A stretch of 64,000 bases of DNA, from NCBI GenBank assembly GCA_038503075.1, contig JBCAML010000008.1, forward strand, positions 1,302,001 through 1,366,000, read 5' to 3'. The DNA comes from Gyromitra esculenta (taxonomy: Eukaryota; Ascomycota; Pezizomycetes; Pezizales; Discinaceae). The stretch's first letter is position 1; each line of letters begins with the position of its first letter. The position numbers and the translations under genes are program-made. Below the pieces are notes generated by a model. It saw only the letters and a list, made by a program, of their open reading frames with translations. It was not told the origin of the DNA and ran no database searches. Of the stretch, positions 1 through 11,200 are shown in pieces.

Positions 1-368
1 TCTTTTTTTCCCCCGCCTTTTTTTTGTTCTTTGTTTATTTTTTTTACCACAAGTCCTGATTTCTTTTGTCTTTCCCTTTTGTCCTCTTGCTTCTCGTGCG
101 TGCATCGTGTGTAATTGTATCGGAGATCCTCTAAATAGGAAGGGACGAGATCTAGATCAAGATTTTTTCAATAATAGAAGATCTATTAGCAAACACGACA
201 GGGTTGGAGTGATCATTGGTGATTGCCGGTGATGACGTTGATTCCTGTGGTTGGTGCAACCCTGCTGGGGAGTCTCGTAATTCCCCTCCCCCGCAAATTC
301 CAATTCCTGTCTGGTGTCCGACAATATAGTAATAGTTCAACATTGAACGCCCCCACTAATATTCCACA
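1..368. promoter_or_regulatory. Upstream region of the PSD gene
   Basis: No gene of its own is seen here. The first 90 bases of the plus strand are pyrimidine-rich, a common feature of fungal promoters and 5' leaders. The region most likely holds the promoter and 5' leader of the phosphatidylserine decarboxylase gene starting at 369. Overlapping reading frames at 152-343 and 223-555 do not resemble proteins. Confidence 0.45.
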
Positions 369-2109
369 ATGCCCATCCCTCCGCTTTACCGACTGCGTCC
401 GCCATTGCGCCCTTCCATCGTCGCGGGCAAACCGGTTTCGGCACCATCCGTGTTACTGCTTCTCCGGCATCCACCTACGCAGCAGATATCACCGCAGACA
501 CTCCGTCGCTACTCGCAACATCAACACCAAAGACAGTCGTTTTTTGAGAGGTTAAGGGATTCTTGGAATGACACGAAGATAGAATGGTACTCGATACCCG
601 TTGGGCTTGGGATTGGGGTGGTGGCGTTTGCGCATCTACGAAATGTCAGGAACCGGGAAAGCCATGAGGGTTGCGACGGGGGTGGATATGAACGTGGTGA
701 TGGGAAGAAGATTAAGCCTATGGGGTCATGGTAGGTGCTTTCTCCTTTAAAATATAAATATCCATCTGCCTCTCCTCTCCTCTCTCCTTTCCTTTCCTTT
801 CCTACTGGGTATGAGAGAGATTTTTTTGAACGAGGTCAGGTACTGACTAGACACGATATATAGGCAAGTACAAGTACTCTCTACCCTCCCGCTTAAAGCA
901 CTTTCCTACTACTGGGGGAAATTCAACGAAATCCCGCTCCCGACGTTCTTGCGCGTACCGGGGTTTAAGCTCTACTCCTTCATCTTCGGCGTTAACCTTT
1001 CCGAAGTTGGCGAAGCTGATCTTCGCTCTTACCGGAACCTAGCGGAGTTCTTCTACCGCCAACTCAAGCCCGGATGTCGTCCGATTGATCCTCGCCCCGA
1101 AGCCGTCGTCTCACCCGCCGACGGGAAGGTTCTGCAGTTTGGTGAAGTTCATGCAGGAGGTCAGGTAGAACAGGTGAAAGGGATGACGTATTCGCTCGAT
1201 GCACTTCTTGGCGCACAAGGGCCGATCGACAGTCAGGGTCAGAGTGTGAATCCTGCTGTGTTGGTGAAGAAGAAGCTTCAAGGGGAAGGGGTTGAGCCCG
1301 GGACGACGGAGGCACGATATGGGAAGGGCGGAGATGCGGATAAGGACTCAGCGCACTATCAGAGCGACGAAGAGTTTGCGAACGTCAACGGGATATCATA
1401 CACACTACCATCGCTCCTCTCTGGAGATGCAGGTGATAAGCGTCACGCTGAGGCCCCCGAGCAGGACGTATCGATGCCGACCGACTCTAGTGCTGTGGCT
1501 GAGGTCGGGAGCGATCTTGCTAAAGGCGTCATGAGTTCTTGGTGGGGCGGGGATGTGGAGGCGAAAAAAAAGAGGTTATTTTTCGCAGTTGTTTATTTAG
1601 CGCCTGGCGATTATCATAGGTTTCATAGTCCGGTGAACTGGGTTGCTGAGCGGCGGCGACACTTCGCTGGGGAGCTGTATAGCGTGTCACCGTATCTACA
1701 GAGTCGACTGCCTAATTTGTTCACACTGAACGAGCGTGTCGTCCTATTAGGACGGTGGAAGTATGGTATGTTCTCTATGACGCCTGTCGGCGCTACCAAC
1801 GTCGGGAGTATCAAGATCCACTTTGATAGAGAATTACGCACGAATTCTCTCACTCACGATGCAACGAAGGCAGACAGTGAGGGCGGATTTGCAGAGGCAA
1901 GCTATAAGGGGGCTAGTGCTCTGCTGGGCGGGTATCCGTTGACGAAGGGGGCAGAAATTGGAGGTTTTAATTTGGGAAGCACGGTGGTGCTCGTTTTTGA
2001 GGCACCCGGAAGTGGGAGTGAGGGAGGAAAAGGTGGGTTTAGGTGGGCTGTGGAGAGGGGACAATACGTCAAGGTTGGAGAAGCATTGGGAATTGTAGAG
2101 GACCTGTGA
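369..2109 (+). CDS. PSD1: Phosphatidylserine decarboxylase proenzyme, mitochondrial (PSD1 type)
   Basis: Two exons, 369-730 and 864-2109; 535 aa. The intron (133 nt) opens with GTAGGT, has a TACTGAC branch site and restores the reading WQVQVLSTLPLKA. The enzyme decarboxylates phosphatidylserine to phosphatidylethanolamine at the inner mitochondrial membrane. The N-terminus is Arg/Ser-rich and free of acidic residues for about 50 residues, then carries a hydrophobic segment (IPVGLGIGVVAFAHL), as expected of a presequence plus membrane anchor. The core has FFAVVYLAPGDYHRFHSPV and, near the end, LGST (about 491-494), where self-cleavage generates the pyruvoyl group on Ser. An insertion of about 110 residues, rich in acidic and polar residues, sits between SPADGKVL and the FFAVVYL block; it contains a second copy of the GxxYxLxxLL motif. 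Identification is firm. Confidence 0.95.
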
Positions 2110-2591
2110 GTAGGATATAGAGTTTGTACTTTTTGCCGTATATACTAGATTTCCTGTGAGATTATTTTGATATAGTTCTCTTAATTAATCTCCAGCCGTC
2201 TAAAGGCGGCCACAAGGCTGTAATATATAAATAAAGTTGGAACTGGGCACATAATATGCTGGCACTTGGCCACACCATGGCCGCTATAGCTCCGGCGTGC
2301 GGTTTACTTGTAGGGAGTAATACAAGCAATTAACGCAAATCTCGGGGCTGTTGGGGTTCCACTGAAATAGAGCTATGTCCAATCAAAGATCCCGCGGCTT
2401 ATTCTAGTGGCGGTGACACTAGTGCGTCATTTGGCACTCCCAGCCTCAGCGGCCCCCCATTCTTATTTTCCGGCACATAAACTCTATATTCACAACCGTA
2501 TCACCACCACTATATGACCCACACCGCCGTTTACGTACCGCTCCTTCTATTGCAGCAATTGAAACCCACCCACCCCCGCTAAACTGGCTGA
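2110..2591. other. Intergenic region between PSD and the next gene
   Basis: 482 bases between two plus-strand genes. An A/T-rich stretch follows the PSD stop (a plausible 3' end with ATAAATAAA near 2227), and a C-rich stretch just before 2592 is a plausible promoter/leader. No other feature is seen. Confidence 0.4.
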
Positions 2592-3508
2592 ATGTGGAAG
2601 TCTAGCCTGCGGATTCGACCGTTCGTGACGAGACTTTCTACCATAACTCGGGGATGGCAGGTGCAGAGGGCGTTTCTAGCGAGTGTCAGGTCATCGACAC
2701 AGCTTGGAGAAACATGGTTCGATTCAACGCCTCTGAGGGAGTTGCCAAAGAAGCTGGAAAACGGTAGAGATCTTGATAAGGAAAAACCGGTGGATGAGCG
2801 GACATTGAACATGGGAAGGAGTATGCTCTTCCTTTCTTCCCCTAGCTCTTATAATAATAATCTCAAGTTCAGTGCTAGTTTAATTATAACTGTTCCTACT
2901 GTGAGCTAACCCCCACTCTTCCCGAAAGCACAGCAATCAAAATACTTCAAGACCGCATGCCAACACTCCTCCAATCGCCCCTTCCCTCCGAAATACTCTC
3001 GCCCTCCATCAACTTAATCCTTTTTCCCTCAACCCATCCCAACCTTCCCACCGTTCGTGGCCGCGTCGCCTATATTGCGGCCCTCTGGACCACCCCGGTG
3101 GCTTGGGGCCGCCTCCCATCCCGTAACCTTCGACTCCAAGTACTTTCCGAGCGGATGATCAAGGCTAGCCCGCGCTGCCCCAATGGCGAAAAATTAATCG
3201 TTAAATGGCGGACGTCTTCCAAATCTGATATAGAAGAAAGAGAAGCTAGAGAGATTAAAGTGCAGGGAGGGACAACTGCCGTGGATGATGGCGAGTTTTG
3301 TGGGCTTTTCTTGTTTGAGTTTGATGAGAAGGGAAGAGTACAGACGCATACCATTGAGAATGCGGACGAAAATCTAGGCAGTGATCACACGAGTAGCGTT
3401 ATCACTGTGACGGAGTGGTTGTTGAAAAAGGCAAAGGGTCATGAAGAAGCTCCTGGGGGGCTTGCCTGGCAGTGTGAAAGAATATCCGAGAAGGGGGATA
3501 AAAGGTGA
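2592..3508 (+). CDS. Conserved protein of unknown function, probable mitochondrial
   Basis: Two exons, 2592-2820 and 2934-3508; 267 aa. The 113-nt intron has a GTATGC donor and a CAG acceptor, giving GRTIKILQDRMP across the junction. The first 40 residues are rich in Arg, Ser and Thr and lack acidic residues, which suggests mitochondrial import. The second exon begins with ILQDRMPTLLQSPLPSEILSP and continues through a compact domain containing GRVAYIAALWTTPVAWGR and LRLQVLSERMI. I have the impression that this block is conserved in filamentous ascomycetes but cannot name the family with certainty. An NTF2-like fold is possible from the pattern of short strands but is only a guess. The C-terminus is charged and of low complexity. 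The start was chosen because it is the first ATG in frame and gives the presequence. Confidence 0.7.
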
Positions 3509-4791
3509 AAAAAAGATTGTGGGTAGTTTCGGTTGGGGGGGGAGCTCTGTATTTAAAGATCGGTGTTTTTATTTGTTTATTTCTTCTCCTCTGCGGGCTT
3601 AGGAATTGGGATAGTGGTTGTTTGGGGTGGCATTGCGGCTAGGTATGCGTTTACCGCTTGTACATTATTTAGCTTGTTGCTTCTTTTGCCTATTCTTTAC
3701 AAGCACTCTGAAGAGATTTGTAAGGCCTGTGTTTAATTATCAGAATAAAATCTCCTCTAATAACCTATATTCGACCCCATTAGCTTACAGTAGTTACAGC
3801 AGGCTCTGTCTTATGGTTGTAGTCGGAGGAAAGTTCCCTCTAATGGTCATCGGTGGGGTTGAGGCCTTTTCCGCTAGTTAAAGTATACTTGGTATCTAAA
3901 TCAGAGTTTGATCACGAGATAAACAATTTAGCGTGAGTATAAACCCCCCCCCCCCCCCCCTCCTTTTGTTCTATCTCTCCTCCTCCTCCCTCTCGGAAAA
4001 TAAAAATACTGTTCTAATTTGGTAGTGATGGGCCTGGAAAAGTGGACCACGACGAGAGTGTTTATTTCGGCAAGATCTCACCTTATGAACCGCGATGTTA
4101 TCACGGAGATATTGTATGTATAAGTATTGTGCTTATTACGATCTATCGCGGTATGTATATTCTTTTAGCTGATAAGGACGCCATGTGCACCTGGTAGTAT
4201 GTGCTGGTGTTCCCGACAGATGACTGACCACTGTAATTACCTACATACATGTCGTTTCCGGCCTTCCACTCGCGCACTGACTATTTTTAACGACTCCGTA
4301 GCGCTCACCATAGCCTCTGAGTCCCTCGAAGAACGATCAGTGAAACGAGAGTTCAGCCCCGACACTTCGAGTAATGCTTCGAGCAGTGGTTCGGGTGGAG
4401 TGGCCGAGTGATCGCAAGTGACTGGGAAGATAATGATACCGCGAAACGAAAATGGAAATCAAGCTCCCTACGGGCATTTAAAGGTAAACCAAGCTGCGGC
4501 CTTTTAATGTCCAGGGATCTATAATACGGATAGGGTAGTTAACTGTAGGGACTCTGCGATCATTTCCCGATTAGCAACTGAACTGTCTCGGCTGAAATGG
4601 AAATGCAGGAGGCTATGATAGGTACAATCAGCATGCCCTAGAAACGAAGCAACGTAGATCTTCCCCACTGATCTACTCTGCTGAAAGCCTCACCCATATC
4701 TCTCGTAGATCCCCCAGAATTCTCTTCATCATCATCATATTCATCCCCACCATCACCATCACATCCATCCACCCTCCCCAGTTATAAAGCC
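3509..4791. other. Intergenic region with a 17-nt poly-C tract
   Basis: Nothing convincing is encoded. A run of 17 C residues lies at 3944-3960, followed by a CT-rich stretch. Frames at 3618-3881 and 4199-4411 lack family resemblance. The final 100 bases carry CATCAT/CACCAT-rich sequence, likely the 5' leader of the ankyrin gene. Confidence 0.4.
3944..3960. repeat. Poly-C homopolymer (17 nt)
   Basis: An uninterrupted run of 17 C lies in the intergenic region, followed by CT-rich sequence. It is prone to length error and, on the opposite strand, gives a G-run. Confidence 0.9.
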
Positions 4792-5886
4792 ATGTCCCTA
4801 ATCACCCTCCCCAACGAAATCCTCTTCCTCATAACTGATTCTCTCGCCGTATCTGATCTCCACTCGCTCATTCTCACAAGCCGTGTCCTCTCACTCGTCC
4901 TCCCACCCGTCATCTACCGTCTCGCTGCTCTCGACTCCAACTATGTCCTCGGCGCCCTCTTCCACGCCGTCGTCCACCGCAATAATGCTCTCATCATCAC
5001 GATTCTCTCAAAGGGTCGCGACATCGCCGTCATGAAAGACCATCGTAGACTAATGCTCCCGTACCATATCGCCCCTGCCCCCTGCAGCGACACTACCCTT
5101 AAATTCGTACTAGCTCAGGGCCCAAACCTCATGCTTCAACAGGGACTGGGTACATGCCAGTGGCATGCGTTACAGTGGGCAGCATGGAGGAAAGACGAGC
5201 GATTTATCCGAGCGCTGCTAGAGCAAGGCGCAGATGTCAACATGAAAGATACATCTGGCCGTACGGTCCTGCACGACACTGTGTGGAGGCGCGATCTCGA
5301 GATAGTGAGGGTGCTGCTAGAGGCGGGCGCCGATCTGACGATGCGCGATTTGTACGGTCGGACAGCGGTCGATCTGGCCGACGCGTACCGGTATCGTGAG
5401 ATTATACAGTTGATTTTAGAGATGAGGCCCAAATTTTTCAGGGGACGCGAGTCCGGGGATGGTACCACGTCTATTCTCTTAGTAGCTGCAACCCGGGGAG
5501 ATGAAGAGCTCGTGGAGTTGCTGGTGAAGGGTGGCGCGTATCTCGAGATAAAGGATAGAGATGGGCGAACACCACTGCATATGGCTGCGAAGGAAGGCTG
5601 CATCTCGGTTGCACAAATACTTATCGATCACGGTGCTCTCTTGAATCAGCGTGACCATCGTCGCCATCAGACGCCGCTTCACCTCGCGATGATCGAGGGG
5701 AAAGAAAGTGTCGCGCAGCTGCTGATTGAAAATGGTGCTGATAGCAACCTTAATGACATGAGCTTCCAGACTCTGGAGGATCCGATAATACAGTCTGGAC
5801 GTAAGTCGGGGAAGAGGCAAGAATGTGAGGTCTATGGTATGGATGGGTTAATCATTAAACATACAAATCCAATGGTGAGATGCTAG
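4792..5886 (+). CDS. F-box-like and ankyrin-repeat protein
   Basis: Single exon, 364 aa. Residues about 3-45 (SLITLPNEILFLITDSLAV and following) look like an F-box: a leading LPNEIL motif followed by a Leu-rich helix and a second SLILTSR helix. After a linker, ankyrin repeats occupy about 120-325, with typical units such as GADVNMKDTSGRTVLHDTV, DRDGRTPLHMAAKEG and the terminal HQTPLHLAMIEGKESVAQL. Such fungal proteins usually bind Skp1 through the F-box and recruit targets through ankyrin repeats. One repeat (about 205-225) is degenerate. The C-terminal 40 residues lack repeat character, and the protein ends soon after the last ankyrin unit. The target is unknown, and these families are large and fast-evolving in fungi. 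Confidence 0.85.
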   Translation: MSLITLPNEILFLITDSLAVSDLHSLILTSRVLSLVLPPVIYRLAALDSNYVLGALFHAVVHRNNALIITILSKGRDIAVMKDHRRLMLPYHIAPAPCSDTTLKFVLAQGPNLMLQQGLGTCQWHALQWAAWRKDERFIRALLEQGADVNMKDTSGRTVLHDTVWRRDLEIVRVLLEAGADLTMRDLYGRTAVDLADAYRYREIIQLILEMRPKFFRGRESGDGTTSILLVAATRGDEELVELLVKGGAYLEIKDRDGRTPLHMAAKEGCISVAQILIDHGALLNQRDHRRHQTPLHLAMIEGKESVAQLLIENGADSNLNDMSFQTLEDPIIQSGRKSGKRQECEVYGMDGLIIKHTNPMVRC

Positions 5887-6591
5887 TTCTAAATATCCTC
5901 TTGTTTTTCTAATCCCTTTTAAATTCGTCTGAAAAAAAAACTTTCCGAAAAGATGTGTGTAAATACGCAGAGCCTTGAAAAGCATAAAACCTCTTCGGGC
6001 TTATGCATGGCTGCTGGGTTTTTGCGTGCTGCTTTAGGCCGGGAAATGAATATATTCTCCATTTCTGAATCGTGGGCTACTAAATATCCCTAGCCTCATC
6101 CATCAAGTGATTATTAGCGCGTTATCTTAAATCACGCAGTATCACTCGCTTCGCATTAGCTGAATAACAGTTCAAACACGCTAAAATGTCAAGCTTAGAT
6201 TGACATCGTTTGCTGTCACACACACAAAAGCATACCCTTATACAATCACAAAATAGTACCACCTCTTTTTCTAAGTAGTAAAAAGACTCATCTGGTGGGA
6301 CCTGTAGTCGCGAGGGATTCCCTGGAGCAGGGCTGGGTATATTTTTTGTCACTGATGTCGCATGCACTACCCCCAGACTTATATAAAGTTGGTAGTACCC
6401 ATGCTCCAAGCTATACACCACAATTAAGCATTTCGCCATGTATCATCAACACATTAATCAGAGCTCCTCTCCCCAGCTCTCTGTAAGTCACCGCCAAACC
6501 CATAATCTGGGTATCGTCTATGATACACCCGTAAAGAGAAAATTGGAAAGAAATCAATCCCGAAACAAACAAGTAATCCTCTCCCTAACGC
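5887..6591. other. Intergenic region between convergent genes
   Basis: 705 bases between the 3' ends of the ankyrin gene (plus) and MOB1 (minus). Frames seen here are short and unlike proteins. The region likely contains both 3' untranslated regions. Confidence 0.4.
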
Positions 6592-7566
6592 TTAATTATC
6601 AGTCCTCAGGATTGTCTCCACCATATCAGAGAGTGGCCCGTAAAAGTCTTTCCCCGATTCGAGATCAAACTCCTTAATGAACAACACATAGTGCTTGAAG
6701 CTAGTGTTCATGTGGGGGTCGAGTCCTAGTGCGACAATTACCGGGTAATGGTGGCAATAAATATGAGCGTAAACGCGAAAGAGGCGCTTGACAAGCTGGC
6801 GGACCGTTGTTTGAAAGTTTTTGGGGAAGTGGACACCTACGAATGGCATCAGTAAACCATAATCATAGAACACGAAGAAGAAAGGTGGCAGACCTATCCT
6901 TGAGGGGAAAACCGATTCGTTATTGATGTAGTCCTGCACCCAGGCCATCAGGTGCTCGATGTACTCAGGTGCCGGCATCTTGGTAGGCCTTTTGTATTTC
7001 CCTGAGTCTTGCCAGAGATACTCGAACCTATCCTCCGTAAACATTAGCACAACCGTTTTTGTCGTCACCGTTAGTCATAGTGGAAAGAAAAAATCTCGTA
7101 CTCATCTGTGGCCTTCATCTCTGGGCATGTAGTTGGCGAGCAAAATTCTGTGATTGATCCGTAGAGAAGATTAATCTGGTTGTAGAAATCCACCACTACT
7201 CCTCGTTAGCCCTAAATGCTCAACCCCTAATATTTCGCACTATCTCCGACTGGTCTTCTTCCTTCTTCCCTTCCCTTTCTGTCTCCGAGTTCCGGGGACC
7301 CCACAAACCGTTCACAGCTAACCACTCATCAATATCTTCTCCCTCCGGTAGCTTCACCACCTTCCTCAAACTTCCACTCCCTAGTGTCTGTTCTGCATAC
7401 TGTCTTAGCTGGTAGCTGCTCGAACCACGGCTGGATGACTTAGGCTTGAAAGGTGCACGAGTCCTCTGGTTTTTGGTGGTAGGGGTGGCCCTAGAATCAA
7501 CTTAGCCAACCATCCGACAAGCTTGAGGGAGGGATGGATGAACATCGTATTCATGAATGCAGCCAT
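6592..7566 (-). CDS. MOB1: MOB1-family kinase activator (mitotic exit / septation initiation)
   Basis: Five exons in 5' to 3' order: 7566-7519, 7465-7309, 7195-7102, 7027-6894, 6836-6592; 225 aa. MOB1 binds and activates NDR/LATS-type kinases (Dbf2/Sid2) in mitotic exit and septation. Diagnostic blocks are [73 protein letters not shown] and HIYCHHYPV. The Cys pair in the CSPTTCPEM segment and the two His of HIYCHHY are the family's zinc ligands. The two middle introns (113 and 74 nt) have good branch sites (GCTAAC, GCTAATG). The last, 57 nt, is free of stop codons and a multiple of three. The first intron (7466-7518, donor GTCGGA) and hence the first 16 residues are the least certain part. 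Confidence 0.93.
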
Positions 7567-8222
7567 TTTTCGCGGCTGAAACAGCTTAGTACACGTTACA
7601 ACTTGAACTTGTAGTAATTAATAAGTTTGCGCAGAGGGGGGTAGGATGCTTCAGTGGGGCGACGTGAGGTCTGAATGGGCAACAACGGGAGGATCGCTAG
7701 AGAAACCGAGCTGATGTTGTTTGTCCTTTAGCGATAGTTCGGTTGCTAGGAGCTCAAAATCACAACACGTCACATGTGGCTTGGCGCTCAGGAACAGCAT
7801 TCTCCAAAGCAAGGTCATGAATTAGTTTCATGAATCTTAAAGGTACAGATACTGATACGGATAAAACAAACAAAATTTGCATGAACCAATACGGGAAGGA
7901 AACAGTAAAGTTACAGAAACAATGCGAAAAGAGGTAAAAAATCGCATACTACTACCCTCAAAATCATCTTTTCCAAACCCCATAGCTAAGACCTGCCTTT
8001 TTCTAGTAATAACAGCGTGTAGAAACATAAATCTCAATGAAAAAAAGAAAAGATTAACCAATTTCCCCACCTTTTTTTGCCATGGGTAGGGAAATCTAAC
8101 GCCAAAAAAATACTCGTCCGCGTATATGCAACTGCTTTTCGAACCGCCCTAACGCTCATGAAGATGAAGTATCTGAGGAAAGAAAAGTGGAGATCTGCAC
8201 ACAATTAGAAGACAGACATGAT
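7567..8222. other. Intergenic region between MOB1 and EDC4
   Basis: 656 bases upstream of MOB1 and downstream of EDC4, both on the minus strand. It presumably holds the MOB1 promoter and the EDC4 3' untranslated region. No conserved frame or repeat is seen. Confidence 0.4.
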
Positions 8223-11200
8223 TTAGGCCGCCATGGAAGAGAGCTCTCTTGCCCTGCGTGCAATGGACGGAATCCTACGAAGGATCGGATCGCCCATGTT
8301 TCGCTCCGCAGTGCTCATGTACAGCTGCTCAAGCCTCTGAACAACAACAGCCATTATTCTGTGGCAAATCTCGTGAATCTCAGGGTCCTGAGAAAAAGAA
8401 ATCAGCTTGGGTTCACCTGAAATTTGCGCATAGAATTAAGGAGGGTTACCGCAGGGTCAAGAACCGCCAAAACTCCCTCAAGCCAGCTCAATCTCTCGTA
8501 CACTTTGTACTCAAATTTGACACTAACTGCGGCGGAAACAGATAACAACACAAGCTGGCTCAAGTTAGGTAAGAAGTCATATCTGTATCGAACAACCACC
8601 TCGTCGAACAACTCTGCCTGACGTTCCTTGGATTGGAGCCACTAGATGACGTATGTGTGTTAGCATCGCGTCTTTTTAAAACTCGCGAGATTCAGGTACT
8701 AACTTTGATAGTCCCCTCTTCATACTTCCCATTCCTCAACAACGTCTCGATCTCTTGTGCTTCTAGCTCCTCAGGTGATAATTGGGGTGGTGGAGTTGGA
8801 ACCCTGGGGGCATGAGCTTGAACTTCCTGTTCACCCCTATCCCCTTCATATGCCTGGGCATACTCCGCTTGCGCTCTTTGCACTTGATCCTGAAACTCTG
8901 CCTGAGATTTAGCCATCGCGGTGATATTGTCTGACATAGCCTTAACCACTCCCATGAGTTGGTCAATCTTTTGCGAATCTTGCTGATGTACACGCTCCAT
9001 TGCTGCAATTGTTTCATTTTGCTTTCGTTCTTGTTCCATCACGATTTTCTCAGCTCCTTGGACAGCAATCTGCTGGAAAGCTGGGATAATTGCCGTTTGC
9101 AAGGCTCGCGACAACTCGTTCTCGACTGCCTGGCTGAGCGGCTTTGCAATGGAGTCCGAGATTCTGGCGAGGAACTCCGGCTGAGACAAAGTTCTCCTGA
9201 TGACATCCGGGATAACAGCATGAAGCTCGGTCGGAACGGCGTTTCCGACAGATCTGGCGAGGCTTTCCCCGAGCCTTTTATCAAGAGCCTGGGAGGTCAC
9301 ATCTGCAATAGCAGGCAGGACTGTTCCTTGAATATTGTTCATGATAATGCGCCCAATCACCTGTTCAACATTGTCTGTGAGAGTGCTAGAAAGAAGCCTA
9401 AGGACCGCATCCTGCTTTGCGTCCCCGGCGGCTTGCTGAACTCTTCGATCATCGTCAAAACGACGATCTAAAAGAGTTAGTTCAATCTTCTGAATCCGAC
9501 CGAAGGTAGTACTCACACAAGGCTTCTAATTCTCGGTTTATGACTTTCGAAAATTCGGAGGAGACAGTTTTTTCAATCTTCCTGATCTCACGATCTAAGA
9601 AGGCTGCAGAAACACCGAGGTTCTCAGATTCTGCGATTGGGGAGGGTCCCCTGGAGGTCGAAACAACCTTCGATCCTTCAGTTGAAGCCGGTGCTGCGGC
9701 CGGGGCTACATTGGCGTTTCCTTTATCTTTTCTCTTCTTCTTCGTGTTTCCGTTAGCAATCACAGCAGGTTTCTCCTCGACCAACTCAGGCTTTTTAACG
9801 GTCATAGTAGGGCTAACAACTTCAGATTTTGGAGGTGGCACTTCTGCCGCAACACTTTCAGGGGCGAGTGCCACAGGCTTTGGTCCTTGAGTTGCTAGAG
9901 GTTCGATAATTTCAGTCTTCTCAGTCTTATCGCCAATACTCTTGTCACTCTTCACATCTTTTTCAGACACCGTTTTTTCGCTAGCTTCCTGGGGAGGAGG
10001 AGCTGCAAGGGCAGAAAGAGTACAAATGCCTGCTTTGACTGCATCCACAGAAGCTTTGACGCTATTTTTCGTATCCCAGCCCAAATCTTCCTTGTAGACA
10101 CTCAGAGTCGTCATTCCTTTGCTGTGTGCGACATAGAGCTCAAATAATGGTGGGATCTCTCCCTGAGCCTCGGTCTCAGTCGCATCGAGTATATCTAGAC
10201 TCATCAGCTGTCCTTTGGCAGCGAATGAGTATTCCCTCAGTCCGCTGAGGATTGCAGTAGCGTCCGGCTTTGGGATACTGGGGTCTTTGATTGAAAGTCC
10301 ACGAACGTATTGTGCTTGGGACATAGATGGTAGGTTGTATTTCGGTGCTGACAGGTGGATAAAGTAAATAGAGTTTCTGGTAGGATTTCCAACAACAATG
10401 ATTCCAGACATCGGGTGATAGACAACCGAGCACAGCGCATCAGTATCGCTTTCTTGCGGGAAATTAATCTCTTGTACAGGTCTACCCAGGGCAAGATCCC
10501 AGAGTTGAAGCGTATGGTTTTGTTTCATTCCCACAATGACATATCTCAACGCTAAACACTTGTGATAAGGCCTCCATTTATCCAAGAACATGACAGAGGT
10601 AGCTCTATAGGATTCTCCGGCTGCCACAGCGGAGAAGTACAAAATCGGAGTGGTGAGGAGCATGGGGGGTTGCGGGGGGGAAATTTGTTGCAGAGAGTTG
10701 TAGGCGTCGTTGCCGGAAAAGTTGATCAGTTCCTGGACATCCCACAGCTTAAGTTTGCCAGCTTTGTCAATCGAGATGATGACTGAATCGTCGTCAGAAA
10801 ATGCATAATCCTTGGAAGCCTTTCCAGTATCGATTGTGCGTGAATGCTCTGCAAGATACTTCTTGGACGCAACCTCGTTACCTCTTCTTCCGTTTGCATA
10901 AGCCTTTGCAGTCGGGGCGTGGATGATACTAATCGTCTTCCCCCTCCCAATGGCAAATACGTCCATCTGTCTCGAAGTTTTTCTTGCACGTGATTTCAAA
11001 ACTCCGTTGCTCTGGCCTTGTTCTTCACTTGGCGGGAACACAAACATACTATTCCAGTCTGGTCCTTCAAAGTCACCACCGAGCTCGGCCCAAACCACCG
11101 CTCCAGAAATTCCAGTCCCCAAGACCCTCTCCCCTTTACCAACAGCTACGTTGAAAGTTCTATCGGGACTATCCTTCATTAGGACCTTATCTTTTCCGTC

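Noticed and set aside
3618..3881. 87-codon frame after the second gene
   Set aside because: It lies in the probable 3' untranslated region and its Cys/Phe-rich composition follows from T-rich DNA.
8388..8449. Alternative 29-nt intron near the EDC4 C-terminus (GTGAAC donor)
   Set aside because: Too short to splice; the GTAACC donor gives a 62-nt intron and restores the conserved LDPADPEIHEICHRIM reading.
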